From positions 1 to 64,000 of the forward strand of contig JBCCOS010000016.1 in NCBI GenBank assembly GCA_039025235.1: 64,000 bases of DNA. Reading direction: 5' to 3'. The translations under genes were made by a program, and so were the position numbers. This DNA comes from MED-G105 sp039025235. GTDB taxonomy: Bacteria > Pseudomonadota > Alphaproteobacteria > Caulobacterales > Parvularculaceae. Under the pieces are notes generated by a model. It did no database searches. It saw nothing but the letters and a program-made list of their open reading frames with translations, and had not been told where the DNA came from. This document shows, piece by piece, positions 1 to 9,421 of this stretch (positions are counted from its first letter, which is position 1; each line of letters begins with the position of its first letter).

Positions 1-1368
1 AGCATCAAGGTAACCGATATCACCGGTGCGGAGCCATCCGTCAAAGAATGCATTTTTGTTTAAGTCTTCTGCATTGAAATACCCGTTCATTACCTGAGGG
101 CCTTTGACGACAATTTCTCCGGTTTCTCCCGTTTGGGCCCACGTACTATCATCCTTCAGAATACGTACAGTTGTGCCAGGTACAGGAAATCCTACACTAC
201 CCGAGCGCGCATTCTCGCCGGGCGCGTTCCACGTCGCCACAGCGGTTGCTTCAGTCATCCCGTAAGTCTCATAGATTTTGGAGCCGGTTAAGCCTTCCCA
301 TTCTGCGGCTACTGACGAATTCAGTGCCGTAGCACCCGAAAACGTCAAACCAATTTTGGGAGGGTTCGTGACGAACCAATCTTCTTTCATCAACCCTGCA
401 AACAACGTATTCACACCTAAGAAACCATTAACGGTATATTTGCTGAAAGCTTGCTTCAGATTGGAAAGAGGCCGCGGACTTGGAACTAAGACGACATGAC
501 CGTGCATCAATAAGCCGGCCATTAACACAGTGAATCCTGACATATGGTAGAGGGGTAGGACCAAAATGGTTGTCAGGTTTTTCTTTTTAAACTCGTCGGG
601 GGCCAATGACCGCGCTTGCATATGATTGTGGACGATACCTGCTAAAGAGAGTTTTACCCCTTTCGACTTACCGGTCGTCCCCCCGGAGTATTGAAGAAAA
701 TTCGTATCATCTGCAGACTGTTCATTCGTGTACTGTAAGGTTTTTAACCCATTCGTAATGTCGATTTTAACGATGTCGGTAAAGGCAGTATGCGGCGTTG
801 ACACATTTGGCACCATCCGACGCACATATTTCAACACAAAATTGAGCATCGCAGCGCGGAGTGGCGGGAAAAAATCGGTGATTGAGACTTTTATCAGCTT
901 TAAATCATTGAGCCCCGATACAGCCTCATCGATTTTATCGCCGAACAGATCGATAAAGACCAATGCTTTAGCCTTGCAATCGTCAAGCTGCCGACGTGTT
1001 TCAAATGGCGTATAAAGCGGATTGACGTTTGATACGATAAGACCGGCACGAACAATGCCAAGCATTGCGATCGCATAGGACGTACAATTTGGTAATTGAA
1101 GGGCAACAACATCGCCAGCCTTCAGTTTCAACTCTTCGCGCAGGTATCGGGCAAACGCATAAGACGCTGCTGCCATCTCTTTGTAGGATAGCGTTTTTTC
1201 AGATCCGTTCGGCAGTATTGTTGTCACCAACGGCTGGTCACCGTCTGTTTTCACACCGTCTGCTAAAATACTTTCAATTGAAACGGTGGGCGACCGTTCA
1301 ATCGAATCTACTGCTACTGCTTCGTCTTGGTAAAGAACTGACCAAGGTCTGTTTTCTCCATCAGCCAC
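1..1368 (-). CDS. Long-chain acyl-CoA ligase (AMP-binding), C-terminus cut by window edge
   Basis: ATP-dependent activation of a carboxylic acid, probably a fatty acid, to its CoA thioester. The reverse-strand frame is open for 456 codons to the left edge. It shows the AMP-binding loop QYSGGTTGKSKGVKLS, the adenylate motif YGMTEA and the GWLRTGDIGYLD motif typical of class I adenylate-forming enzymes. The C-terminal domain with its catalytic lysine lies outside the window. The start is a GTG at 1366-1368 that shares one base with the TAG stop of the upstream TetR gene (TAGTG). A GGAGG Shine-Dalgarno sits inside the end of tetR, so the two are almost surely translationally coupled. The neighbouring dehydrogenase, thiolase and FadB-type genes point to beta-oxidation; the exact acyl chain cannot be told. 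Confidence 0.9.
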   Translation of the reverse strand, partial: MADGENRPWSVLYQDEAVAVDSIERSPTVSIESILADGVKTDGDQPLVTTILPNGSEKTLSYKEMAAASYAFARYLREELKLKAGDVVALQLPNCTSYAIAMLGIVRAGLIVSNVNPLYTPFETRRQLDDCKAKALVFIDLFGDKIDEAVSGLNDLKLIKVSITDFFPPLRAAMLNFVLKYVRRMVPNVSTPHTAFTDIVKIDITNGLKTLQYTNEQSADDTNFLQYSGGTTGKSKGVKLSLAGIVHNHMQARSLAPDEFKKKNLTTILVLPLYHMSGFTVLMAGLLMHGHVVLVPSPRPLSNLKQAFSKYTVNGFLGVNTLFAGLMKEDWFVTNPPKIGLTFSGATALNSSVAAEWEGLTGSKIYETYGMTEATAVATWNAPGENARSGSVGFPVPGTTVRILKDDSTWAQTGETGEIVVKGPQVMNGYFNAEDLNKNAFFDGWLRTGDIGYLDA

Positions 1369-2042
1369 TAATCTTCCTCCCACCATTCAGGTTTTGGCGG
1401 AGGTCCCTTAACACGTTCGCGCGGAATTACAAATTGCCTTATAACTTCAGTCCATTTCGCCAAAAAAATGCGCAAGACTTTTGTGTCGGGACTGCTTACT
1501 GGCCGATCAAGCAGCATGCCACGCATGAGCCATTGATTGAGGAATAAAATGTCCGATGCCGTAATGTTTGAACCCGGCTTCGACTCAAAAAAATGATTTG
1601 CTGCGATTGCGAACATATCGCGCATTCTTGCCGATAGATGTCGAAGCTTTGTGGCGAGTTCTTCATCGGTCTGAGCTGCGATTAAGATTTCGGTGACGAC
1701 CCTTCCATCCCTCGATAGAAAAACATTATCCCATAAGGTGTGGACAAGCGCCTCAAGATAATCAGATCCGGGTTCTGGCTCTGGTACGATGTTTCCAATG
1801 CCTTTGTACACCTTCTTCATGATTGCCTCCGAAGCTGCCAAAATTAAGGCCGCTTTGGATTCAAAGTGATGGAGATGAGCGCCCCGCGATACACCAGCTT
1901 CATTGACAATCACTGATATCGTGGTGCCGGCGTACCCATATTTGTTGAGGCATTCAATTGTTGCTTCAATAAGACGACTTCGCATTTCGCGCGTTCGTTC
2001 TTCTTGTTTGCGACGTGGCGTTGTTATCGACGTTGATGCCAT
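1368..2042 (-). CDS. TetR/AcrR-family transcriptional regulator
   Basis: A 224-aa one-component repressor. The N-terminus after a basic leader (residues about 20-65) is a TetR helix-turn-helix: a helix around RSRLIEATIECLNKYGYAGTT followed by ISVIVNEAGVSRGAHLHHF. The C-terminal ligand domain is not diagnostic. It is transcribed with, and overlaps, the acyl-CoA ligase, and it stands divergent to an SDR/acyl-CoA dehydrogenase/thiolase series. Acyl-CoA-responsive TetR proteins (FadR/PsrA type) have this placement, so control of the beta-oxidation genes is inferred. A 16-bp palindrome 72 bp upstream is the likely autoregulatory operator. Confidence 0.88.
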   Translation of the reverse strand: MASTSITTPRRKQEERTREMRSRLIEATIECLNKYGYAGTTISVIVNEAGVSRGAHLHHFESKAALILAASEAIMKKVYKGIGNIVPEPEPGSDYLEALVHTLWDNVFLSRDGRVVTEILIAAQTDEELATKLRHLSARMRDMFAIAANHFFESKPGSNITASDILFLNQWLMRGMLLDRPVSSPDTKVLRIFLAKWTEVIRQFVIPRERVKGPPPKPEWWEED

Positions 2043-2113
2043 TTACGCCGTGCTCCTGATGCCTGGTATGTATACTGAAACCCAAACAAGTCGAATGAGC
2101 CCGATTATTAATT

Positions 2114-2129
2114 TGCAATACGTATTGCA
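2114..2129. promoter_or_regulatory. Candidate TetR operator, perfect 16-bp palindrome
   Basis: TGCAATACGTATTGCA reads the same on both strands. It lies between the divergent tetR and SDR genes, 72 bp before the tetR start. A 13/16 match lies just ahead of the acyl-CoA dehydrogenase at 3607-3622. Size and symmetry fit a TetR dimer site; binding is inferred. Confidence 0.6.
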
Positions 2130-2447
2130 TATAAGTGCTTTTTTTGCAACTACTGCGAAGGCATTTTGAGGCGTGGTAAAGCGAAGTTGCTGTCGCGACG
2201 AATATTGTACGTTTCATATTGCGTTCCGGCAACTGACGAACCCAATAACGCGTTTGAGTGATGTTGTGTGAGATAGCTTTATCAAATGTTATCCGTACAA
2301 AGAAATGTTAGGGGAGGACGGCAGGCCTTGGTCGTTTTGCAGGTGCTGTAATTGTTGATGAATGAATGCGCGCTTATGCTTGGCAATCTGGCATTTAGGT
2401 AGTGCGATGATTTTAAGCTATTTCAATAAGACTGATGGAGAAGTATT

Positions 2448-3221
2448 TTGGAACGACTAAAGGGAAAAAAAGCCCTTATAACGGGTGGTGCTCAAGGTCT
2501 GGGCGCGTGTTTCGCACACATGTTCGCCGACGAGGGAGCAAAGGTCGCTGTAACAGATATAAATGCTGACGGCGCTGAAGCAACGGCCGCCTCTATTAAT
2601 GAAAAACATCCGGGTGCTGCAATTTCCTTTTCTCATGATGTAACGGACCAAGAGCATTGGAAGCGGGCGCTTGCGGGCACTGCAGAGGCTTTTGATGGGC
2701 TGAGCGTTTTGGTAAATAATGCGGGTATTGGGACCGCGGGAAATATTGAGACAGAGACTTTTGAAAACTTCCAAAGAATACAAGACGTTGATGTTGGTTC
2801 GATTTTCATCGGAACGCAGCTTGCTATGCCTTATCTGCGGAACAATACACCAGGATCGATCGTTAATATTGCCTCGGTTGCGGCATATATCGCCAACGGC
2901 GACTCATTGTCTTACAATGTAGCCAAGGCAGGCGTCGTCATGATGACAAAGTCGATTGCACTGCATTGTACGAAACAAAAACTAGATATTCGATGCAATT
3001 CGATTTGTCCTGCATTTACCCGTACGCCAATCATCGACCCCTTGATCGCCTTTGCAGGCGGTGATGAAGCGGCTGAACAAAAATTGGTAAAAGGGGTGCC
3101 AATGCGACGGATAGCCGACCCAGAGGAAATCGGCTTTACCGCAATCTTTCTCGCCTCTGATGAATCGCGTTTTGTTACGGCTACTGAAATTCGAGTAGAC
3201 GGCGGAATGACGGCGAAGTAA
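2448..3221 (+). CDS. SDR-family NAD(P)-dependent oxidoreductase
   Basis: A 257-aa classical short-chain dehydrogenase. Visible motifs are the cofactor loop TGGAQGLG near the N-terminus, NNAGIG in the middle, a Ser upstream of the YNVAK catalytic Tyr/Lys pair, and a C-terminal GGM ending. It probably oxidises a hydroxy group on an acyl-CoA or alcohol intermediate. The start is taken as the TTG at 2448 because GGAG at 2437-2440 is well spaced and the nearby ATG at 2435 is out of frame. It opens the rightward gene series facing the TetR gene. Its substrate cannot be read from the sequence; 3-hydroxyacyl-CoA is a guess from context. Confidence 0.88.
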   Translation: MERLKGKKALITGGAQGLGACFAHMFADEGAKVAVTDINADGAEATAASINEKHPGAAISFSHDVTDQEHWKRALAGTAEAFDGLSVLVNNAGIGTAGNIETETFENFQRIQDVDVGSIFIGTQLAMPYLRNNTPGSIVNIASVAAYIANGDSLSYNVAKAGVVMMTKSIALHCTKQKLDIRCNSICPAFTRTPIIDPLIAFAGGDEAAEQKLVKGVPMRRIADPEEIGFTAIFLASDESRFVTATEIRVDGGMTAK

Positions 3222-3658
3222 CCATTACGACGCTAGCGGTGTTCGCGCTGTGTCTTAGCAAATGCTGTCTCACTGACATATGGGTTTTCGGTGCGGCTTT
3301 AGCTTCTGTCGCCCTTTGCGCTGATGCCCTTTGCGCACCGATGCTCTACGCACGGATGTCCTTGCGTGTTGTCGCTCCATTATTTGCCGGAGGTCTAAGT
3401 GCCTGTTTGGCCAATAAACAAGTAATCAGCTTGTTTATGTTGCGCTTATTCGGCGCGTGGCCATTAGCTGACACGAATTCATTAGTCTCTATCTGGCCGT
3501 TCCTTAAGTCGAGCAATAACAATACCTTAGGGCTTTTCGGCGTTTGTTTTGGTCAGAATGGGCGAAATCATTAACTCTAAAAATGATATTGCTTTAATTA
3601 TTTATTTGCAGTACGTGTTGAATGTAAATTCTCTTAAATTGCGCTGGAGATAATCGTT
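3222..3658. other. 437-bp intergenic region before acyl-CoA dehydrogenase
   Basis: No convincing gene. A 111-codon open frame here is rich in Leu/Cys/Ala, has no Shine-Dalgarno and resembles no family. The right end is AT-rich and contains the second copy of the TetR-type palindrome, so it probably carries a separate promoter for the dehydrogenase. Confidence 0.5.
3607..3622. promoter_or_regulatory. Second candidate TetR operator, degenerate
   Basis: TGCAGTACGTGTTGAA matches the 2114-2129 palindrome at 13 of 16 positions, including the central TACGT. It ends 36 bp before the acyl-CoA dehydrogenase start, a placement suited to repression. Confidence 0.5.
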
Positions 3659-4798
3659 ATGATCCATCGAACCCTTTACTCTGATGAACACCTGATGTTT
3701 CGCGATAACTTTCGGAAATTCGTCGAGAAAGAAATTGTTCCGCACCATGATCGCTGGGAACAGCAACAATATGTTGATCGATCGGCTTGGAAGTTAGCCG
3801 GCGAGCAGGGGTTTCTCTGCACGGGAATGCCTGAGGAGTATGGTGGCGCAAACGCGGATCGCTATATTAGCGCTATTATAATTGAAGAGCTGTGTCGCGT
3901 CGGTGCAAGTGGACCCGGCTTTTCTCTGCACTCTGACATTGTTGCACCCTATATCTTTAATTACGGCAATGAAGAACAAAAGAAGCGTTTCCTACCGCCC
4001 ATGGCAAAAGGAGACCTGATCGGCGCCATAGCAATGACAGAGCCTGGAACTGGCTCGGACCTGCAAGGCGTGAAAACGACGGCTGTTGAAGATGGTGATG
4101 ACTACATCATCAATGGGTCAAAGATTTTCATCACCAATGGCTATATGTGCGACGTCGCCATTGTTGTTACAAAAACCGGTGACCCCAAGGGCGGCGCTGA
4201 TCAGATGTCGCTGATACTCGTTGAAGCGGACCGCGATGGCTTCACAAAGGAAAAACCGCTTAAGAAAGTGGGGATGAAAGCTCAAGATACAGGCGTCTTG
4301 CATTTTTCGGATGTCCGTGTGCCGAAAGCAAATCTGTTGGGCGCACCTGGCAGTGCGTTCATGATGCTAATGTCCGAGCTGGCGTGGGAGCGTTTGATGA
4401 TTGGTATCGGATGCGTTGTAGGTGCTGAGGGTGTTTTGGAAGAAACTATCAAATACACAAACGACCGCCAAGCCTTCGGCCGTCCAATTGGCAAGTTTCA
4501 AAATACCAAGTTTAAGCTCGCCGAAATGAAAACCGAAACGACGATTGCACGCGTTTTCATCGATAAATGCATGGAACTCGAAGCCGATAAAAAATTAACC
4601 GTTGATACCGCTGCGATGGCGAAATACTGGACATCAGAGCTTCTGTGTCGAGTGGCCGATGAGGCTGTTCAACTTCATGGTGGGTACGGTTATATGTGGG
4701 AATACCCCGTAGCCCGTGCTTATGCGGATGCCCGCGTCCAGCGGATTTATGGCGGGACGACTGAGATTATGAAGGAGATAATTTCGCGGTCGCTATAA
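3659..4798 (+). CDS. Acyl-CoA dehydrogenase (LCAD-like)
   Basis: FAD enzyme (379 aa, usual length) that introduces the alpha-beta double bond in acyl-CoA. It carries the family signature AMTEPGTGSDLQG, the FAD/dimer motif QLHGGYGYMWEYPVAR and the end motif RIYGGTTEIMKE. The Glu of the MCAD-type catalytic position (Y-E-G-T) is Gly here, as in long-chain and isovaleryl enzymes. The base is instead probably Glu244 in the ELAWERL helix. GGAG at 3646-3649 fixes the start. It sits between the SDR and the thiolase with about 175 bp to the latter, and is a likely target of the TetR protein through the site at 3607. Confidence 0.93.
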   Translation: MIHRTLYSDEHLMFRDNFRKFVEKEIVPHHDRWEQQQYVDRSAWKLAGEQGFLCTGMPEEYGGANADRYISAIIIEELCRVGASGPGFSLHSDIVAPYIFNYGNEEQKKRFLPPMAKGDLIGAIAMTEPGTGSDLQGVKTTAVEDGDDYIINGSKIFITNGYMCDVAIVVTKTGDPKGGADQMSLILVEADRDGFTKEKPLKKVGMKAQDTGVLHFSDVRVPKANLLGAPGSAFMMLMSELAWERLMIGIGCVVGAEGVLEETIKYTNDRQAFGRPIGKFQNTKFKLAEMKTETTIARVFIDKCMELEADKKLTVDTAAMAKYWTSELLCRVADEAVQLHGGYGYMWEYPVARAYADARVQRIYGGTTEIMKEIISRSL

Positions 4799-4817
4799 AA
4801 ATATAACAATTTTAAAT

Positions 4818-4843
4818 GGCTCCAGGGCTTATCGCCCGGAGCC
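4818..4843 (+). terminator. Hairpin between acyl-CoA dehydrogenase and thiolase genes
   Basis: GGCTCC-A-GGGC, loop TTATC, GCCC-GGAGCC: a 10-bp stem with one bulged A, 20 bp after the dehydrogenase stop. It lacks a following T-run, so it may be a weak or Rho-assisted terminator, or an mRNA-stabilising stem, rather than a strong terminator. Confidence 0.45.
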
Positions 4844-4974
4844 GATTGCGTTATGAAGACTGCATTGGTGATCAAGGCCAAAGCATTGAAAAATCTTTTA
4901 TACAGATCAGCAAACCAACCCAATCGGAGGCGTTCGTTGGGACGCGATGGTGGGGCAATCTATAGGAAGTCAAA

Positions 4975-6186
4975 ATGGCTGAAGCTTTTATTTATGATGC
5001 CGTCCGTACACCGCGGGGCAAAGGAAAGAAAGATGGTTCTCTTAACGAGGCATCTCCGACTTACCTTGCATCACATGTATTAAAATCTGTCCGTGACCGG
5101 AATGAATTAGATACGAAACTAGTGGACGATATCGTATTTGGCGTCGTTGAGCCAATCGGTGACCAAGGGGGAAATATCGCACGCACGGCGTCAATAGATG
5201 CAGGGTATGATGAAACGGTCGGTGGCGTCCAGATCAATCGTTTCTGTTCTTCAGGCCTCGAAGCGTGCAATATGGCAGCGGCTCGTGTCATGGCTGGGCA
5301 ATCGGATTTCGTTATCGGTGGCGGCGTTGAATGTATGAGCCGTGTGACGATGGGCGATTCAGGCATGCCACTGGCAACTGATCCTCTCTTGGCGATTCCC
5401 GTCCATATGATTTCACAGGGTGTTGCTGCTGATCTTATCGCCACCAAATATGGTTACAGTCGTGACGACTTGGATGCTTACGCGGTCGAAAGTCAGAAGC
5501 GCGCAAAAGTCTCATGGGATGAAGGGCGTTTCCAAAAATCGGTTGTCCCGGTGACGGACGAAAATGGTATGATGATGCTTGATCATGACGAGCACATGCG
5601 TCCCGATACCGATATGCAGAGCCTTGGCTCTCTACAACCGTCTTTTACTATGGTTGGGGAGTTTGCAGGGATGGGCGCTGTTGCTATCCAAAAATACCCG
5701 GATGTCGAAAAGATTGATTACCGTCACCATGCGGGCAATTCATCTGGTATTGTCGATGGTGCGGCCGCCGTTCTTATTGGTTCGGAAGAAGGCGGTAAAA
5801 AAGCTGGTTTGAAACCGCGTGCACGGATAAAGGCTTTCACCACGGTTGGTTCAGAACCAACGATCATGCTGACCGGTCCAGGTGATGCGACATTCAAAAT
5901 TCTAGAGCGTACAGGTATGAAGCCGAGCGACATTGATATCTGGGAACTGAACGAAGCGTTTGCCTCAGTGGTTCTGCGCTACATGGAACAGCTCGATATT
6001 CCACATGATAAAATTAATGTGAATGGTGGTGCGATCGCCATGGGACATCCGCTCGGCGCCACCGGTGCGATGATCCTTGGTACGGTTGTCGATGAATTAG
6101 AGCGCCGTGATGCCGAAACGGGCCTAGTCACCCTATGCATTGGGGCTGGGATGGGCATCGCCACCATTGTTGAGCGCGTTCACTAA
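4975..6186 (+). CDS. Acetyl-CoA acyltransferase (3-ketoacyl-CoA thiolase)
   Basis: A 403-aa thiolase that cleaves 3-ketoacyl-CoA with CoA in the last step of beta-oxidation, or runs in reverse as acetoacetyl-CoA synthase. The catalytic set is visible: nucleophile Cys91 in NRFCSSGLEAC, WELNEAFA, His358 in NGGAIAMGHPLGATGA and the acid/base Cys388 in LCIGAGMG. The start ATG at 4975 has an AGGAAG Shine-Dalgarno. It lies 116 bp before the FadB/FadJ-type gene, an order that resembles bacterial fadA/fadB or fadI/fadJ pairs and implies a working thiolase-multienzyme complex. Confidence 0.95.
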   Translation: MAEAFIYDAVRTPRGKGKKDGSLNEASPTYLASHVLKSVRDRNELDTKLVDDIVFGVVEPIGDQGGNIARTASIDAGYDETVGGVQINRFCSSGLEACNMAAARVMAGQSDFVIGGGVECMSRVTMGDSGMPLATDPLLAIPVHMISQGVAADLIATKYGYSRDDLDAYAVESQKRAKVSWDEGRFQKSVVPVTDENGMMMLDHDEHMRPDTDMQSLGSLQPSFTMVGEFAGMGAVAIQKYPDVEKIDYRHHAGNSSGIVDGAAAVLIGSEEGGKKAGLKPRARIKAFTTVGSEPTIMLTGPGDATFKILERTGMKPSDIDIWELNEAFASVVLRYMEQLDIPHDKINVNGGAIAMGHPLGATGAMILGTVVDELERRDAETGLVTLCIGAGMGIATIVERVH

Positions 6187-6302
6187 AGCCGTTGAGATCA
6201 CTCAATTGCTTTGAGACATTGTTTTTATACGCTTCCTGACGTCGAACGAAGTATATAACGCCTGGAAGCGCTTTGAACGGAATAATTTCAAGAGGATTTG
6301 AA

Positions 6303-8489
6303 ATGAGCAAATTTTTTGAGACAGATGTCGATAAGGATGGTATCGCCACGATTTCTTGGCTCATGGTCGATCATCCAATGAATGTTTTGTCGACCCCAGC
6401 GTTGCAAGAATTCGGCGGGCTTTGGCTCGAGTATGTCGCGAATGATTCGATCAAAGGAATCGTTGTCACATCGTCTCGCGACAAGTTTATCGTTGGTGCA
6501 GACATTAACGATCTAGCAGTGATGCAGAAGTTGTCGGCGGAAGGAATCTATGCCTCGACGATGCGTCTCCACGAGTTTTTGCGTCTCATAGAAAAAGAAG
6601 CAAAGCCGACGGTTGTTGCCATCAATGGTGATGCGCTTGGCGGCGGTTTTGAATTTGCGCTGGCATTTCGGTACCGTTTGATGTCCGACAAGGATGGCGT
6701 CAAGTTAGGTTTGCCTGAAGTGATGCTTGGGTTGCTCCCTGGCGGCGGTGGGACGCAACGTTTGCCCCGTATTCTCGGGCCGCGTGAGGCATTGCCTTAT
6801 CTGACAACTGGGAAAAGCATGCGCGCAGATAAGGCGAAGAAATTTGGCGTCGTGCATGAGGTTGTACCACATGATAAACTCCTAGACGCCGCTAAAGCAG
6901 CGATCCTGGAAAAGAAAGTCCCCGCAAAGGCGCCATGGGATGAGAAAGACTTTGTTTTTCCTGGTGGACCGGCACACTCTGGTGACTGGCTGGAGACTTT
7001 CGGTGGCGCGAATGCGATGCTTCGTCGGGAAACCCATGGAAACTATCCAGCACCAAAACGTATTATAGCCGCTGTTTACCAAGGGCTACAGTTGCATATC
7101 GATAAAGCGCTTGCGTTCGAACTCCGTCAATTCACATCCTTAATGTTGAGCGATGAGTCGCGTAACTTAATCCGTACCGGTTGGTTCGGCCGTAACGCTG
7201 CAAATAAACTTGAGAAACGTCCGAAAGATATTCCAGCAACAGAGTTTACGAAAGTCGGCGTGATTGGTGCGGGTGTCATGGGCGCCGGGATCGCGAGCTG
7301 CACGGCCCAAGGTGGCTGCGACGTGGTCTTGCTCGATGTTAATCAAGAAGCGGCAGACCGCGGCAAACAGCATGTGGTTGACTATTTTGCTCGCCAGGTT
7401 TCCAAGCGTCGTTTGACGCAAGAGGAAGCGGATAAAATTGTGGCCCGCGTGACCGCTACAACGGATTATTCCGCGTTGGAAGGGGCCCAGTTGACCATTG
7501 AAGCGGTTTTTGAGAACCGTGAGATCAAAGCAAAAGTGACCAAAGCCACTGAGGCCGTTACTGATGCAAAACACGTGTTTGGAACGAATACGTCAACTTT
7601 GCCGATCACCGGTTTGGCTGAAGCGTCCGAGCGTCCAGACGAATTTATCGGTATTCATTTCTTCTCGCCGGTTGAAAAGATGCCGCTTGTCGAAATCATC
7701 CGTGGCGAGAAGACATCTGACCATGCTGCTGCAGTGGCAATGGATTATGTCAAACTTATCTCGAAAACACCGATTGTGGTGAACGATAGCCGCGGGTTTT
7801 ATACCAGCCGCGTATTTGGAACATACACGCGCGAAGCATTCACCATGCTCATGGATGGGGTCAGCCCTGCTGTGATTGAGAATGTTGGCAAAGCTACAGG
7901 TATGCCAATGGGGCCATTGGAACTTGTTGATATGATTGGCATTGATACCGCCCATAAAATCACCCACGCAACAATTGATGAAGTCGGTAAAGATGAAATG
8001 ATTGCACGTGGTGAACCGATGGATTCGCTTGAGGTGATCGATTGGATCGTCGAGGAGTGCGAACGCTACGGCCAAAAGATCGGTAAAGGGTTTTATGATT
8101 ATGGGCCCGACAACAAGAAAACACAGATTTGGCCGGAGGTTTATAATCGCTTCCCAACGAAGAATTCGCCTCTTGATGTTGACGATTTGAAGAAGCGCTT
8201 CCTTCATATTCAGGCGCTTGAAACCATGCGTTGCATGGAGGAGGGGGTCGTGATGGCCGCTGATGACGCTGATGTCGGCTCTATATTTGGTTGGGGGTTT
8301 GCGCCATTCCATGGCGGTGTAATTTCCTACGCTGAAACGATCGGGCTGCCGAAGTTTCTTGCCGAGTGTGAAGACCTCGCCGAAAGATATGGGAAGCGAT
8401 TTGAGCCACCGCAGCTCTTGCGGGATATGGTCGCGAAGGGCGAATGTTTTTACCCAGATGAGAAACGACCACCGCAAGCCGCCGAATAG
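6303..8489 (+). CDS. Fatty acid oxidation multifunctional protein (enoyl-CoA hydratase / 3-hydroxyacyl-CoA dehydrogenase)
   Basis: A 728-aa FadB/FadJ-type fusion. The N-terminal crotonase domain (about residues 1-200) has GDALGGGFEFAL and GLPEVMLGLLPGGGGTQRLP with both catalytic glutamates. After a linker, the 3-hydroxyacyl-CoA dehydrogenase part starts with the NAD loop VGVIGAGVMGAGIA, followed by GIHFFSPVEKMPLVE and PMGPLELVDMIG. It hydrates enoyl-CoA and oxidises the 3-hydroxyacyl-CoA for the adjacent thiolase. An in-frame start 30 bp upstream exists, but AAGAGGA at 6289-6295 favours ATG at 6303. The downstream SDR begins 24 bp after the stop. Confidence 0.95.
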   Translation: MSKFFETDVDKDGIATISWLMVDHPMNVLSTPALQEFGGLWLEYVANDSIKGIVVTSSRDKFIVGADINDLAVMQKLSAEGIYASTMRLHEFLRLIEKEAKPTVVAINGDALGGGFEFALAFRYRLMSDKDGVKLGLPEVMLGLLPGGGGTQRLPRILGPREALPYLTTGKSMRADKAKKFGVVHEVVPHDKLLDAAKAAILEKKVPAKAPWDEKDFVFPGGPAHSGDWLETFGGANAMLRRETHGNYPAPKRIIAAVYQGLQLHIDKALAFELRQFTSLMLSDESRNLIRTGWFGRNAANKLEKRPKDIPATEFTKVGVIGAGVMGAGIASCTAQGGCDVVLLDVNQEAADRGKQHVVDYFARQVSKRRLTQEEADKIVARVTATTDYSALEGAQLTIEAVFENREIKAKVTKATEAVTDAKHVFGTNTSTLPITGLAEASERPDEFIGIHFFSPVEKMPLVEIIRGEKTSDHAAAVAMDYVKLISKTPIVVNDSRGFYTSRVFGTYTREAFTMLMDGVSPAVIENVGKATGMPMGPLELVDMIGIDTAHKITHATIDEVGKDEMIARGEPMDSLEVIDWIVEECERYGQKIGKGFYDYGPDNKKTQIWPEVYNRFPTKNSPLDVDDLKKRFLHIQALETMRCMEEGVVMAADDADVGSIFGWGFAPFHGGVISYAETIGLPKFLAECEDLAERYGKRFEPPQLLRDMVAKGECFYPDEKRPPQAAE

Positions 8490-8513
8490 CGGCAATTGAA
8501 TGAGGAAACGCCA

Positions 8514-9344
8514 ATGACTGCAACGAAGACGAAACCCGTATTTGATTTCACCGGAAAAACTGTCTTCGTTGCTGGCGGGACCAGCGGCATCAATCTCGGC
8601 GTAGCTGAACGCTTTGCCGAGGCTGGTGCAAGTGTTGCGGTCTTAAGTCGTAAACAAGAGAAAATAGACGCTGCAGTTAAAACGATCTCTGGCTATGGTG
8701 TTGAGGCAAAAGGATACTCAGCTGACGTTAGAGACTATGATGCAGTAAAGGCTGCGTTCGATTCTGCGAAGGCTGAATTTCGAGCCATCGACATCGTTGT
8801 GTCCGGAGCGGCGGGGAACTTTCCGGCCTTTGCAGAAGGCATTTCGTCTAACGGCTTTCGCGCGGTTCTCGAGATCGACACACTTGGCACCTTTCATGTG
8901 ATGCGCGCAGCCTATGACGTTATCACCAAGCCAGGGGGGGTGCTGATCAATATTTCTGCGCCGCAAGCTTTCCAGGCAATGCAGATGCAATCCCATGTTT
9001 GCGCGGCAAAAGCGGGTGTCGACAAAATCACCGAAACGCTGGCGTTGGAATGGGGACCGAAAGGACTACGGATTAATTCCATCTCACCGGGACCAATCGA
9101 CAACACGGAAGGCATGGATCGCCTTGCACCGACCCCAGAGCTTCGGGAAATGGTGAAAGGTACGGTGCCGATGCAACGCATGGGGGCGGCAAGCGAAATT
9201 GGTGACGCGGCGCTCTTTTTGGCGTCCCCTGCTGCGGCCTATATTACTGGCGCTGTTCTGCCCGTTGATGGCGGGTGGGGAATCACTGGTGCTGGCGTGG
9301 CTACTGAAAAAATGGTCGCCGCTTTCACTGGCGGTCGAACTTAG
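8514..9344 (+). CDS. 2,4-dienoyl-CoA reductase-like SDR
   Basis: A 276-aa SDR resembling the peroxisomal DECR2 group. It has the cofactor loop GGTSGINLG, the AAGNF motif in place of NNAG, DTLGTFHVM, and EWGPKGLRINSISPGPI followed by TEGMDRL. The usual Tyr of YxxxK is absent (the site reads VCAAK), as is normal for dienoyl-CoA reductases. It would reduce 2,4-dienoyl-CoA with NADPH, allowing beta-oxidation of unsaturated acyl chains. GAGGAA at 8502 supports the ATG at 8514 over the in-frame TTG at 8496. It is the last gene of the plus-strand series; a hairpin repeat begins directly after the TAG stop. Confidence 0.85.
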   Translation: MTATKTKPVFDFTGKTVFVAGGTSGINLGVAERFAEAGASVAVLSRKQEKIDAAVKTISGYGVEAKGYSADVRDYDAVKAAFDSAKAEFRAIDIVVSGAAGNFPAFAEGISSNGFRAVLEIDTLGTFHVMRAAYDVITKPGGVLINISAPQAFQAMQMQSHVCAAKAGVDKITETLALEWGPKGLRINSISPGPIDNTEGMDRLAPTPELREMVKGTVPMQRMGAASEIGDAALFLASPAAAYITGAVLPVDGGWGITGAGVATEKMVAAFTGGRT

Positions 9345-9392
9345 AGCATTTCCTTCACGCCAACCGCGCACACTTGGCTTGGAAATGCTTTA
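9345..9392. repeat. Intergenic repeat, module B copy (hairpin AGCATTTCC/GGAAATGCT)
   Basis: Perfect 9-bp inverted arms around a core CACGCCAACCGCGCACACTT, starting at the base after the SDR stop and lying between convergent genes. Close copies occur at 38946-38993 and 59633-59680. It probably serves as a bidirectional transcription end. Confidence 0.7.
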
Positions 9393-9421
9393 GGATATTC
9401 GTTGTTGTTTTTCCCAACGCA

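Noticed and set aside
3239..3574. 111-codon frame rich in Leu, Cys and Ala
   Set aside because: No ribosome site, no family resemblance; sits in a region better explained as promoter DNA.
7593..8495. 300-codon minus-strand frame opposite the FadB/FadJ-type gene
   Set aside because: It is the antisense of strongly conserved coding sequence and has no motif of its own.
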